The position numbers were made by a program, and so were the translations under genes. This document shows, piece by piece, positions 40,942 to 49,351 of a stretch of 64,000 nt of DNA. The DNA comes from Ktedonobacter robiniae (GTDB lineage Bacteria; Chloroflexota; Ktedonobacteria; Ktedonobacterales; Ktedonobacteraceae), in the NCBI RefSeq assembly GCF_016587375.1, contig NZ_BNJG01000002.1, forward strand, positions 1,054,001-1,118,000, given 5' to 3'. Numbering within the stretch: position 1 is the stretch's first letter; the number at the start of each line of letters is the position of its first letter. A model generated the notes under the pieces. It worked only from the letters and a program-made list of their open reading frames with translations, did no database searches and was not told where the DNA came from.

Positions 40942-41633
40942 CTTGATTCCATTCCTTTCTCGGGCCGCGACTCTGTGGGATCGGCCATCATACCGGCGAC
41001 CACAAAAGCTACGATATACTCGCGAGCGCGTTCCAGGCCTGCGCGCGATGAGAGATCCTCTCCTGGTAATAGCGTCTTATATAAAGGTAGAGAGGAGAGA
41101 TAGGTCAGGCATAACTGCGTGATTGTCGACAACTGGATCGCGGGCAGATAGTCTGACCTGAGCAGTCCCGCACTACGCGCCTTATGAAAGAGGCGCTCAA
41201 ACTGGTCAAGATCTTCATGAGGGAATTGTGAGGCAATCTGGGTATAAATCTGCCAGCCCTCAGCCATCTCCCAGGTCATGATACGCACAAAGCGTGGATG
41301 CTCAAGCAGGTAATCGAAAAGAGCATAGAGCATGGATGTAAGGAAAGATTTGAACTGCTGAGCCTGGAGGATGAGGGGTTCTTCCGCCAGCAGGGGCGCG
41401 AAGATGCGAGCCAGGAGGGTATTCGATTCCTGATCGGCCCGCTTAAGCACCTCGGTATAGAGGCCAAGCTTATCGCCAAAGTAGCGAAAGATCAGCTTCT
41501 TATCATAGCCCGAGGCATGGGCAATTACGTCGACGCGCGCACCATCAAAGCCATGTTCTGCGAAAACGCTCTCCGCCGCCGCCAGAATAGCCTCGCGGCT
41601 GGCCTCTCCCCGTCTCTTGCCAGCTTCAGTCAT
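40938..41633 (-). CDS. TetR-family transcriptional regulator
   Basis: 231 residues. The N-terminal TetR HTH is SREAILAAAESVFAEHGFDG, ARVDVIAHASGYDKKLIFRY, FGDKLGLYTEVL. The ligand-binding helical C-terminus includes LLEHPRFVRIMTWEMAEGWQ. The start at 41633 follows GAGGAGAAATCTGGT. It is cotranscribed and translationally coupled with the P450 gene. A 16-base perfect palindrome just upstream is its probable operator. Confidence 0.93.
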   Translation of the reverse strand: MTEAGKRRGEASREAILAAAESVFAEHGFDGARVDVIAHASGYDKKLIFRYFGDKLGLYTEVLKRADQESNTLLARIFAPLLAEEPLILQAQQFKSFLTSMLYALFDYLLEHPRFVRIMTWEMAEGWQIYTQIASQFPHEDLDQFERLFHKARSAGLLRSDYLPAIQLSTITQLCLTYLSSLPLYKTLLPGEDLSSRAGLERAREYIVAFVVAGMMADPTESRPEKGMESR

Positions 41634-41662
41634 ACCAGATTTCTCCTCACAAATGTCACCAA

Positions 41663-41678
41663 TTAGTGACGTCACTAA
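41663..41678. promoter_or_regulatory. Palindromic operator candidate for the TetR protein
   Basis: ttagtgacgtcactaa is a perfect 16-base palindrome, 30 bases upstream of the TetR start. A related half-site, actagtgac, follows at 41677-41685. Confidence 0.6.
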
Positions 41679-41799
41679 CTAGTGACAATAGTACACGGAA
41701 ATGCAGGGAGATGTCAAGGGGAAAAGAAGGTAGCGACAGGAACGCGCTCTACACACTTGTATGTAACCCAGCTTGCCTGTATGATTGAAGATGTATTTA

Positions 41800-42786
41800 A
41801 CGTGAGTTCTGGATAAGCCAAGGCAATCAAGCAGCCAGAAGAGCGTGTTCATCGAGGTGCAAACCCGGCTTTTTCTCTTGATGAGAGTAGGCAATGAGTC
41901 CAGCGATCAAATGGATGACAAAATTGGTCGGGCTGCGATGGCGAGAATGCTCAATCTGGGAAATGTTCTTGAGTTGATCGATAATCGATTCAATAATCGC
42001 TCGTTTGCGGAGCAAGAGCTTGTCAGAAAGATGCATGAGGCAATCTTTCATGTTTTTACGCAATCTGGTGATGAGCTGTAATCCTTGTTCAAAAAGCCAT
42101 AGGGTCAGAGGAGCGGAAATGTAGCCGCGATCTCCAAACAATTTGCCGCGCAGCTTTTTCACCAGAGTGGGAACAGGAGCGCGATCATCGACATTGCCAG
42201 GCGTGAGGCAACAAGCCAGCAACTCGCCGCGATCATTCACTGCCAGGTGCAGCTTGAACCCGTAAAACCATCCTGTACTGGTTTTTCCACGCTTAGCATC
42301 GGCGGCGAAGACGCGATGCTGACTGATCCGTTTGGGGTCGCAGACTTCCAACGACGTCGAATCAATGAAGCTGATGCCTGTGCAAGCTCCATAGCACCTT
42401 TGCAAGTACGCTAACAGTGGAACTTGCACTGAGGGAATGAGAGCCACAAAGCGCTGATAACTCACCAGGTGAGGAAATTCACTCGTCAGATGAACCTGGA
42501 CATGTTGCGTGTAATAGGATTTAAAGGTGCGATACCGGGACTGATGAAAATGGATGAGAATAGTCATGATTTCGCTTGGCCAAAGTTGGCCCGCACGTGC
42601 TCGTTGTTTACTTGCTGCCAGTTGGCTCGCTTGCAGTTGTGGGGCAAAGCTCATCACAAAATCATCGACAGCGCAAAACAATTCGAGTACACTCATGTCT
42701 AGATCCCTCCGATGGTGGAATAGAAGCCCTTCATCTAACTCCTATTCTCGCCCATCGGAAGGGGTTTGCTTATCCAGAACTCACGT
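41800..42786. mobile_element. Complete IS982-type insertion sequence (987 bp)
   Basis: The terminal inverted repeats are 41800-41818 (acgtgagttctggataagc) and 42768-42786, 19 bp, perfect. They are flanked by a direct repeat TATTTA (41794-41799 and 42787-42792) that marks target duplication. The element holds a single transposase gene. Perfect ends and an intact gene point to a recent insertion. Confidence 0.88.
41827..42696 (-). CDS. IS982-type DDE transposase
   Basis: 289 residues. A helical N-terminus includes HFHQSRYRTFKSYYTQHV, characteristic of the group. The DDE catalytic residues can be placed: Asp in GISFIDSTSLEV, Asp in GNVDDRAPV or FGDRGYIS, and Glu in KRAIIESIIDQLKN. YGFKLHLAVNDRGELL is the conserved middle strand pair. 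It ends LHLDEHALLAA. The gene occupies nearly the whole insertion sequence and appears intact. Confidence 0.9.
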   Translation of the reverse strand: MSVLELFCAVDDFVMSFAPQLQASQLAASKQRARAGQLWPSEIMTILIHFHQSRYRTFKSYYTQHVQVHLTSEFPHLVSYQRFVALIPSVQVPLLAYLQRCYGACTGISFIDSTSLEVCDPKRISQHRVFAADAKRGKTSTGWFYGFKLHLAVNDRGELLACCLTPGNVDDRAPVPTLVKKLRGKLFGDRGYISAPLTLWLFEQGLQLITRLRKNMKDCLMHLSDKLLLRKRAIIESIIDQLKNISQIEHSRHRSPTNFVIHLIAGLIAYSHQEKKPGLHLDEHALLAA

Positions 42787-42828
42787 TATTTAGCAAATCT
42801 TTTGCGGCATACATATCTTGAGGCGCTC

Positions 42829-43055
42829 ATGGATTCAACAGAACGTGCAAAGTTAGATAGAAGAATAATAGTAAGCGGCAAAATCTCTTCACTTCAGCCC
42901 TTGGTTTTTCACTTATGATAATAGGTATGGTCATCATCGCTATCCAGGCCTCGTTCAACCTGGAGCAAGCGCTACGTTTCCCAATCACAATTACTTTGGC
43001 GTGTATTGGCATGAACCTGATACTTGTAGCTTATATGAAGGATAAAGGAGTTTGA
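42829..43055 (+). pseudogene. Small membrane protein gene with a frameshift
   Basis: ATG 42829 after TTGAGGCGCTC reads MDSTERAKLDRRIIVSGK and then leaves frame. A second frame continues with NLFTSALGFSLMIIGMVIIA, then FPITITLACIGMNLILVAYM to TGA 43053-43055. Joining the two near 42880 gives a protein of about 75 residues with two membrane helices. The run of A bases there is a likely slippage site. Family not recognised. Confidence 0.45.
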
Positions 43056-43080
43056 TAAAATCATGGTATCAATGGGGGCT

Positions 43081-43145
43081 GCACTCACAGGCGATTAATC
43101 GCCTGTGAGTGCTAAAGCGGGTCCCTACCAGCCTGGGAACCATCT
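43081..43145. repeat. 32-base palindrome plus shared repeat segment
   Basis: 43081-43112 is a perfect 32-base palindrome centred on gcgattaatcgc. The adjoining ctaaagcgggtccctacc, then agcctgggaacc, closely matches the right end of the MITE-like repeat at 59352-59502, which also carries gcgattaatcgcc. It is probably a shortened member of the same family. Confidence 0.65.
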
Positions 43146-43196
43146 CGCGAAAGGGGCCGTATAGTTTTCTTGTAGATTGGAGGTATAAACTGGTAT

Positions 43197-44573
43197 ATGC
43201 CAGAAGCGGCACGCTATACGTTCAATATGGCGGGTATTATCATGCATCCTGTGAGAATGCGAGTACTCTTGCGGGCTGTGCAGGGTGGCTGGATGCTGCC
43301 CCAGGTGGAGTGGCAGGCAGACGAGTATAGTTCGTGGAAAGAGGTCGCCCGCTTTAATCGTGAGATGCAGGGCTTGCTTGCTGTGGGTTTGTCGACGGTC
43401 CGCTGCCTGGGCGAGGACTTTGAGCGCGCGACAATGCGCTTTAGCCGGGTCTATGTCATGGAACTACACTCGTCCCATGATAATCTTCCGGCGGATACCT
43501 GCTGGATGGATGTTGAAGCCTTGAAAGAGATTATGATCACGCCGGCGGAGCATCTTGTATGGCTGGAAGAATGGTTGGTAAAGCGGGACGAAGAGGAGCG
43601 CACTCCCTGGTATCATCCTGGCTGGTTGTCGAGGGCTGAGGACTGGATTGAGCAAGCATTGGCGAAACTGGAGGTCCAGCCCATAGTCTCAATAGAGCAG
43701 ATAGGCGTGGCGGAACGCGGCTGCCTGCTGCGAGTGCAGGCAGCGGAAAACAACACTTTTTATTTTAAGGCCCTGCCTGCGTTCTTCCGACATGAGCTTA
43801 CGCTGCTACAACACCTGGCACGATACCGGGTAGGGTGTATGCCAGCGCTTGTGACCGTGGATGAGCGTGAACGCTGGCTCTTGATGCATGACTTTGGCGA
43901 TAGACATCTGGACCAGAGCCTGGACCTGGCGGATTGGCAGGAGGCGCTGCGCCGCTATGCCATATTACAGATTGATCACAGCACACAGGTGGAGCAACTG
44001 GAGGAGCTGGGGTGTCCACGCCTCCCACTGGCGACTTTGTCAGAGCAGCTTGGGCACTTGCTCGCAAATGAGCAGTCGCTGTTATTTGACACTCCTACGG
44101 CCCTTTCGCTGGAGCAGGTAAGGCGACTGTATGACGCACTACCACTTATACGCTCACTCTGCCAGAAGTTAGCCAGCTATGCGCTCCCAGAGACCCTTGA
44201 GCATGGCGACCTGCACGCGCAGAATATCGTTCTGAGCGAGGGCGACTACCTGTATTACGATTGGACTGATAGTTGTATCGCCCACCCCTTCTTTAGCCTG
44301 TACCCTTTCCTGCTCGACATTGAGGCCCGCTGGCCCAAGGCCCGGACTTGCCTGCGTGGGGCCTATCTTCAGCCCTGGGAACGCTATGCCACGCGCGAAC
44401 AACTGGTAGAGGCCTTCGAGCTGGCGCAACGACTGGCACCCCTGTACCTGGCTATGCTCTACGCGACACTTATCATTCCTCATATGAAGGCCAGGTGGGA
44501 GATGCAGCACGGCATCCCCCTTAACCTCAAAGTGCTGCTAGACCGCCTGCGTGAGGATGTTACTCAACGGTGA
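43197..44573 (+). CDS. Aminoglycoside phosphotransferase-like kinase family protein
   Basis: 458 residues. The first 150 residues are beta-rich with no firm assignment. The C-terminal APH/choline-kinase-like domain has the catalytic loop LEHGDLHAQNIVL (Asp as base) and the metal-binding YYDWTDS. The N-lobe has a Lys in NTFYFKALP. Family members phosphorylate antibiotics, sugars or small alcohols; the substrate is not evident. The start follows GGAGG by 12 bases. Its 3' end overlaps the convergent oxidoreductase gene by 14 bases. Confidence 0.85.
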   Translation: MPEAARYTFNMAGIIMHPVRMRVLLRAVQGGWMLPQVEWQADEYSSWKEVARFNREMQGLLAVGLSTVRCLGEDFERATMRFSRVYVMELHSSHDNLPADTCWMDVEALKEIMITPAEHLVWLEEWLVKRDEEERTPWYHPGWLSRAEDWIEQALAKLEVQPIVSIEQIGVAERGCLLRVQAAENNTFYFKALPAFFRHELTLLQHLARYRVGCMPALVTVDERERWLLMHDFGDRHLDQSLDLADWQEALRRYAILQIDHSTQVEQLEELGCPRLPLATLSEQLGHLLANEQSLLFDTPTALSLEQVRRLYDALPLIRSLCQKLASYALPETLEHGDLHAQNIVLSEGDYLYYDWTDSCIAHPFFSLYPFLLDIEARWPKARTCLRGAYLQPWERYATREQLVEAFELAQRLAPLYLAMLYATLIIPHMKARWEMQHGIPLNLKVLLDRLREDVTQR

Positions 44574-45519
44574 GCGCAAGCTTGCCACGCACATGTCCAC
44601 CTTCGCTCAGGGTATGAGCCTGGCCTGCATCCTTGAGCGGGAAGGTGGCATCGAGATGTGTTCTGAGCTGACCAGCATCCGCCAGTTCGGCCATCTGAGC
44701 TAGGTGCTCTCCCGAGGTATGCACAAAGGTCAGTACAAAGGTCACGCCATACTGGGGAGCCAGCTCCTCGCCAACCGCTTTGACACCTTTGTGACCCGGG
44801 AGAGACACTACAATCCCACCCCGTTTGACGACCTTGAACGAGTCTCTGAGCACATCTTCGCCAATCGCATCCAGCACAACATCGACATCTTTTACGGCCT
44901 CTGCCAGGGATTCCCGCGTATAGTCGATGACGACATCGGCACCCAGTTCACGCACGAACTCCACGTTGCGCGTGGACGTGGTCGTAATAACCCGCGCCCC
45001 TCTCCATTTCGCGAGCTGGATGGCATAATGACCAACGCCACCAGCTCCACCAGTAATAAGAATAGTCTGTCCGGCTTGCAAGTGGGCTACCTCGAACAGC
45101 GATTGCCAGGCCGTCAACCCGGCCAGGGGAATACCAGCGGCCTCCGCGTGACTCAAGCTGCGCGGCTTAAGGGCAAGATCCGCCACCGGCGCAGTAATAT
45201 ACTCGCTATAGGCCTTCGCTTCATGGGGAAAGCGCGGCATTCCATAGACCTCGTCGCCAACTGCGAACTGTGTCACGCCCTCGCCCAGCCCGACGACCTC
45301 ACCGGAGACGTCCCACCCTACGACATAAGGCAAAACCGACGTACCTGTGCTCAGGATTAAGCCATGCGCGCGTGAGACATAATCCACTGGATTTATGCCA
45401 GCGGCTCGTACCCGCACCAGGATTTCACCCTTTTGCAGCACTGGTCGCTCAACATCTTCGTATGTCAAGACGTTAACATTACCTGGTGTATATATCTGAA
45501 CAGTTTTCATGGTAGCCAT
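44560..45519 (-). CDS. Zinc-independent quinone-oxidoreductase-like NADP dehydrogenase (MDR family)
   Basis: 319 residues. The GroES-like N-domain has ILVRVRAAGINPVDYVSRAH. The Rossmann domain has ILITGGAGGVGHYAIQLAKW (GxGxxG-type NADP site), then GADVVIDYTRE and VVLDAIGEDVLRDSFKVVKR. There are no catalytic zinc Cys residues, so it belongs to the QOR/zeta-crystallin-like branch. The start at 45519 (MATMKTV) follows AAGGAG. It lies between a kinase-like gene and a divergently transcribed AraC regulator, which may control it. Confidence 0.9.
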   Translation of the reverse strand: MATMKTVQIYTPGNVNVLTYEDVERPVLQKGEILVRVRAAGINPVDYVSRAHGLILSTGTSVLPYVVGWDVSGEVVGLGEGVTQFAVGDEVYGMPRFPHEAKAYSEYITAPVADLALKPRSLSHAEAAGIPLAGLTAWQSLFEVAHLQAGQTILITGGAGGVGHYAIQLAKWRGARVITTTSTRNVEFVRELGADVVIDYTRESLAEAVKDVDVVLDAIGEDVLRDSFKVVKRGGIVVSLPGHKGVKAVGEELAPQYGVTFVLTFVHTSGEHLAQMAELADAGQLRTHLDATFPLKDAGQAHTLSEGGHVRGKLALTVE

Positions 45520-45719
45520 CGTATTATCATTCTCCTTGTTTTCTTCATGACTATGCAGTTCAAGTAACACAAAGGAAGTGGTAAGAGGCGCTTGCGGCCT
45601 CCATCCCTTCTTTGTAGCCTTACCGTGTTTGATGGGCATAGTATACCCTTGAAGGGTGAGAGGATCTATGCCATACTGTCCACAATATATGTCTAAACGT
45701 CCAAATTTTGGAGACTATC

Positions 45720-46637
45720 ATGGATATCCTGACAAATGTGCTCAACACACTGGAGTTGAAAGGCTGGCTTGGTTCACGTACCGAGGTTTCCCCTCCCTGG
45801 CGTTTTGATTTTCTGGCCAGTCCAGACAGCACCTTTCACATTTTCAATTTTGGTGGGGGCTATTTACATATTGAGGGAGATACCACACCTCTGCGAGTCG
45901 AAGATGGAGATGTCGTGGTCTTTCCCCATGGACATGCCCACACTATCTATGATGAACCTGCCTCGCCCCTGACCCAGGCGGCGGTCCACCTGGACTATGA
46001 TGCGCACGGTGAGTACGAAATTTATCCCTTTGAGGGCGAAGGAACACAGACAATTTTACTCTGTAGGGCGTTCCATTTCGAGAATCCGAGCAATTACCCC
46101 TTGCTGCAAAATCTCCCTAAAGTCATCCATATCCCCGGAGAACAGGGGCTCATGGTAGAGGGATTCGCCAATATTGTAAGTTTGCTTGCCTATGAATCCA
46201 CCTTGCAGCAGGTTGGCACAGAGGTCATGTTGCGACGCCTGACCGAGATGCTCTTTATTCAGGTTATCCGAGTCTGGATCGCGCAACAAGCGACGGGCAC
46301 TGAAGGATGGTTCGCGGCTCTACGCGACCAGCCTATTAGCGCCGCCCTGGGTCTGATCCACCAATCGCCCGAACGCGGCTGGAAGGTAGAGGAGTTGGCG
46401 AAGGCGGTCGCCCTCTCCCGCTCAGCGTTCTCCTCGCGCTTTACGCAACTTGTGGGGGAGCCACCCATGAAATACCTTACACACTGGCGTATGCACATGG
46501 CAACCCACCTGCTTAAGCAGGGAGTAGAGGTAGAAAAGATCGCGCAGAGGCTGGGCTATGATTCGGAAGTAGCCTTTCGCAAAGCCTTTAAGCGTGAAGC
46601 AGGCATTCCTCCAGCCCGGTATCGCAAGCTTGCTTAG
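45720..46637 (+). CDS. AraC-family regulator with cupin N-domain
   Basis: 305 residues. The N-terminal cupin-6 type domain includes VLNTLELKGWLGSRTEVSPP and then GDVVVFPHGHAHTIYDEPA. The C-terminal AraC HTH pair is GWKVEELAKAVALSRSAFSS, RFTQLVGEPPMKYLTHWRMH, then IAQRLGYDSEVAFRKAFKRE. ATG 45720 is chosen because GGAG is six bases upstream. Divergent from the MDR dehydrogenase gene with about 200 bases between, it is likely to regulate that gene. Confidence 0.93.
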   Translation: MDILTNVLNTLELKGWLGSRTEVSPPWRFDFLASPDSTFHIFNFGGGYLHIEGDTTPLRVEDGDVVVFPHGHAHTIYDEPASPLTQAAVHLDYDAHGEYEIYPFEGEGTQTILLCRAFHFENPSNYPLLQNLPKVIHIPGEQGLMVEGFANIVSLLAYESTLQQVGTEVMLRRLTEMLFIQVIRVWIAQQATGTEGWFAALRDQPISAALGLIHQSPERGWKVEELAKAVALSRSAFSSRFTQLVGEPPMKYLTHWRMHMATHLLKQGVEVEKIAQRLGYDSEVAFRKAFKREAGIPPARYRKLA

Positions 46638-46695
46638 CCCGCTACTCGCGTACGCGGCTACTGGCACATATGTGTTCACAGAAAGAGAGGGCTTT

Positions 46696-47157
46696 TTGTC
46701 TATAGGAAAAATATATCTACAGGATATGGCGCAAGCAAAAGAGCTGTTGGAGATGCAGCGAGCGGCCTATCTGGTTGAGGCGGAACTGATCGGCTCGTTC
46801 GCCATTCCAGCCTTGCAGGAGGATCTGGAGACGCTCCAAAACAGTGACGAGATCTTCTATGGCTATTGGATAGATCACAGATTGGCGGGCGCCATCTCGT
46901 ATAAGAAAGAGGGCGGGCTCCTGGATATTTATCGCCTGATGGTTCATCCCCGTTATTTCCGGCGTGGGATCGGCAAGGCGCTTGTAAGCTTTGTGGAGGG
47001 GGTTGAGGAAGGGATAGAGAGGATTATCGTTTCAACGGGGGCCAGGAACTTGCCTGCTAAAAAGCTATACGAAGGCCTGGGCTTTCGCGATATAGGGGAG
47101 AGAGAGGTCATAGCGGGACTCTGGATCACGCATTTTGAGAAGTGTAAGCGTTTTTAG
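46696..47157 (+). CDS. GNAT family N-acetyltransferase
   Basis: About 153 residues if started at TTG 46696 after GAGAGGG; a longer frame from 46594 overlaps the AraC gene and has no ribosome site. The acetyl-CoA motif is IYRLMVHPRYFRRGIGKALV, followed by IIVSTGARNLPAKKLYEGLG and FRDIGEREV, the usual GNAT fold. Substrate unknown. Confidence 0.85.
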   Translation: MSIGKIYLQDMAQAKELLEMQRAAYLVEAELIGSFAIPALQEDLETLQNSDEIFYGYWIDHRLAGAISYKKEGGLLDIYRLMVHPRYFRRGIGKALVSFVEGVEEGIERIIVSTGARNLPAKKLYEGLGFRDIGEREVIAGLWITHFEKCKRF

Positions 47158-47199
47158 TCCATGCTTGCATGAACCCTATAACACAATTTCAGAGATCTC

Positions 47200-48072
47200 T
47201 TACAAGAGGTGCTCGTCGATGGCTTCGGAGAAGCGTTCGAGGGCTATGAGGGATGACTCGGAGCGGCGCGAGGCGACGGCGACGTAGAGGGCGTCGATCA
47301 CGCTGAGGTGGGCGATGCGGCTGGTAAGAGCCGCGGTACGGAAGGCGGTCTCGCGCGAGGCGGTGATCAGGGCGATATCGGCGTACTCGCTGAGCGGCGT
47401 GTGTACATGACTGCTCAGGAGGATGCAGAACGCGCCTGCGGCGCGAGCTGAGCGGAGCGCGTTCAGTGTCTCACGCGTGCGACCAGAGTGTGAGATGGCG
47501 AAGGCGACGGAGCCTGGGGGCAGATTCGCGGCCGAGACCGCCTGCATCACGGCGTCATGGGTTACGGTCACGGTTAGGCCGATACGCAGGAAGCGATAAT
47601 AGGCGTCCAGGGCAATGGGCAGGGAGGGGCCAATGCCATAGAACTCAATGCGCGTCGCGTTCACCAGGGCTTCGACCGCGCGCTCTAAGAGTTGTTCATC
47701 GAGCACGGCCAGGGTGTCGGCAATGGCCTGGATATCCGATTGGAGCACTTTACGCGCCACCACGCCTACACTATCGTCTGGCAGAATGTCTTCGTGAATC
47801 TGATGGAGCGGAGTCATACTCTCCGCCGCCAGGGCGAGTTTGAGGTCGCGTAATCCCTGGTAACCGAGCGAGCGGCAACAACGTACGATAGTCGCCTCGC
47901 TGACCTGAATGCGCTGGGCCAGGGCCTGGACAGAGAGATGAATCGCCTCCTCGGGGTGCTGTTCAAAGAACTGTGCCACGCGTCCCTCGGCCTCAGTCAA
48001 GGTCTGCGAGGCGGCGCGTAAACGCGCCTGGACGCCTTCCGAAATGAGGGGACGCTCCTGTGATTGCGACAT
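47200..48072 (-). CDS. RpiR/MurR-family regulator (HTH-SIS)
   Basis: 290 residues. The N-terminal HTH_6 is LTEAEGRVAQFFEQHPEEAI, ALAQRIQVSEATIVRCCRSL, GYQGLRDLKLALA. The C-terminal SIS sugar-phosphate-binding domain (about 110-270) has FYGIGPSLPIALDAYYRFLR, VAFAISHSGRTRETLNALRS and CILLSSHVHTPLSEYADIAL. ATG 48072 follows AGGAAGG. It probably responds to a sugar phosphate and binds the GAAACTTTATTTC sites between the two genes further right. Confidence 0.92.
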   Translation of the reverse strand: MSQSQERPLISEGVQARLRAASQTLTEAEGRVAQFFEQHPEEAIHLSVQALAQRIQVSEATIVRCCRSLGYQGLRDLKLALAAESMTPLHQIHEDILPDDSVGVVARKVLQSDIQAIADTLAVLDEQLLERAVEALVNATRIEFYGIGPSLPIALDAYYRFLRIGLTVTVTHDAVMQAVSAANLPPGSVAFAISHSGRTRETLNALRSARAAGAFCILLSSHVHTPLSEYADIALITASRETAFRTAALTSRIAHLSVIDALYVAVASRRSESSLIALERFSEAIDEHLL

Positions 48073-48180
48073 GGGTATGACCTTCCTCTCCATCACATCT
48101 TCTGTGTCAGCAAAAGTATATCCCGCTTTTCCACGCGAGGCAACTTGTTGGCATGACTTCTCACGCCTGCGGCGCTCGCC

Positions 48181-48245
48181 TGGGTAGAGGGTGTGATGCG
48201 GGTTGGCAGCATGCGGCTGCCAACCCGCATCACACTCTCTACCCA
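48181..48245. repeat. Long hairpin (30-bp arms, one mismatch)
   Basis: Arms 48181-48210 and 48216-48245, loop atgcg. It lies between the metallophosphoesterase stop and the RpiR start. It shares gtgtgatgc and gggttg with the hairpins at 49193 and 52998. Confidence 0.75.
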
Positions 48246-48281
48246 GAATAACTTGTACGTGGGGTGTGGAGAACACCCCAT

Positions 48282-49088
48282 TTATAGCGGAACCTCAAAA
48301 ATTCTTGTCGTCAGGATGCCATCTTGAACAGTCACCAGGCGATAGTGCAACGGTTGAAGACAAAAGAACGGCTCATCCAGAAACACTACCTGGGGAGCCG
48401 TCGAGCGCAGCCCAAAGACGGGAATGCCGCGCTTCACCTTCTCATAGGTCGTATGCACATGTCCACTAAGCACACCCAGGATCTGTGCTTGATACTGGGT
48501 TGCAATATTCCAGAATATTTCACTCTTCTCTTTATCCAGAAAATAATCATCCTGCCAACGATTGCCCATGGGAACCATGTGATGGTGGGTCAAGATCACT
48601 GATGGGAATCCAGCTTGTAATGAGCGCTCAAGGTAGTCCAGAGTCTCAGGATAAGCAACAGCATCATCGCCCGCGCCAAAATCCAGGCAGATAAATTGCA
48701 CGCCTTTGTGCTGGAAGCTGACATTCATCAGAGGCATGGAAGGCGTATCGGCAAAGAGATAGCGGAAAAACAGCTCGCGGTCATCGTGATTGCCAGGCAG
48801 AAAATACATAGGGAAGGCCTGCAAGCCCTCTAGTGTGACTAACGCTGGTCCCGGCGCAGCGGAGACAGCCTGCAACTGAAACATCTGGCAGAAATTGCTA
48901 TAAGATACCTCCGACGCATCATTGACCTGATCGCCGGTCGTGATCAAGAAATCGATACGCTCGCCGACATTTTCCGCGATATGACGCAGCACCTTGCGCA
49001 CAGCATGTGCGGTCGAGTACCCCTTCATCAATTGAGACTCGGTCTCCCCCAGATGGTGGTCGGTAATCTGCACAAAAGAGAAAGTCAT
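48282..49088 (-). CDS. Calcineurin-like metallophosphoesterase
   Basis: 268 residues. The two-metal-site motifs appear in order: VQITDHHLGE (D-x-H), LITTGDQVNDAS (GDxxxD), FLPGNHDDREL (GNHD), VILTHHHMVPMG and VLSGHVHTTYE (GHxH). Related phosphodiesterases act on cyclic nucleotides or phospholipids. The start at 49088 follows AAGGAGAAAAAAGGC. A promoter and operator-like repeats shared with the divergent EamA gene suggest coregulation, probably by the neighbouring RpiR protein. Confidence 0.92.
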   Translation of the reverse strand: MTFSFVQITDHHLGETESQLMKGYSTAHAVRKVLRHIAENVGERIDFLITTGDQVNDASEVSYSNFCQMFQLQAVSAAPGPALVTLEGLQAFPMYFLPGNHDDRELFFRYLFADTPSMPLMNVSFQHKGVQFICLDFGAGDDAVAYPETLDYLERSLQAGFPSVILTHHHMVPMGNRWQDDYFLDKEKSEIFWNIATQYQAQILGVLSGHVHTTYEKVKRGIPVFGLRSTAPQVVFLDEPFFCLQPLHYRLVTVQDGILTTRIFEVPL

Positions 49089-49118
49089 GCCTTTTTTCTC
49101 CTTAGCTCATTAACGAAT

Positions 49119-49302
49119 GAAACTTTATTTCTTTTAGTGTATAGAGAAATAAAGTTTCTGTCAAGAGGGTTAAGCTTTCGCGCCTGTGGCGCTCACTGAT
49201 AATATGTGTATGATGCGGATTGCCCGGCAATGCCGGGCAATCCGCATCATACACATATTATCAGTGATTTTCCTTGACAGAAATGAAACTTTATTTTATC
49301 TT
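49119..49302. promoter_or_regulatory. Divergent promoters with repeated GAAACTTTATTTC operator
   Basis: GAAACTTTATTTCT lies at 49119-49132, inverted at 49145-49158 and again at 49285-49297. The minus promoter has TTGACA (49164-49159), 17 bases, TACACT (49141-49136). The plus promoter has TTGACA (49274-49279), 17 bases, TATCTT (49297-49302). The repeats overlap both promoters, so one repressor probably controls both the metallophosphoesterase and the EamA transporter. Confidence 0.7.
49193..49267. repeat. Long perfect hairpin (37-bp arms)
   Basis: Arms 49193-49229 and 49231-49267 are perfectly complementary around a single A. It lies between the two divergent promoters, so it is not a simple terminator. 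It shares gatgcgg and attg with the hairpins at 48181 and 52998. Confidence 0.8.
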
Positions 49303-49351
49303 TATTCTAGGAAACAATATTTCTTTTTTTTGAGCAGGAGGCTGGGTGATT

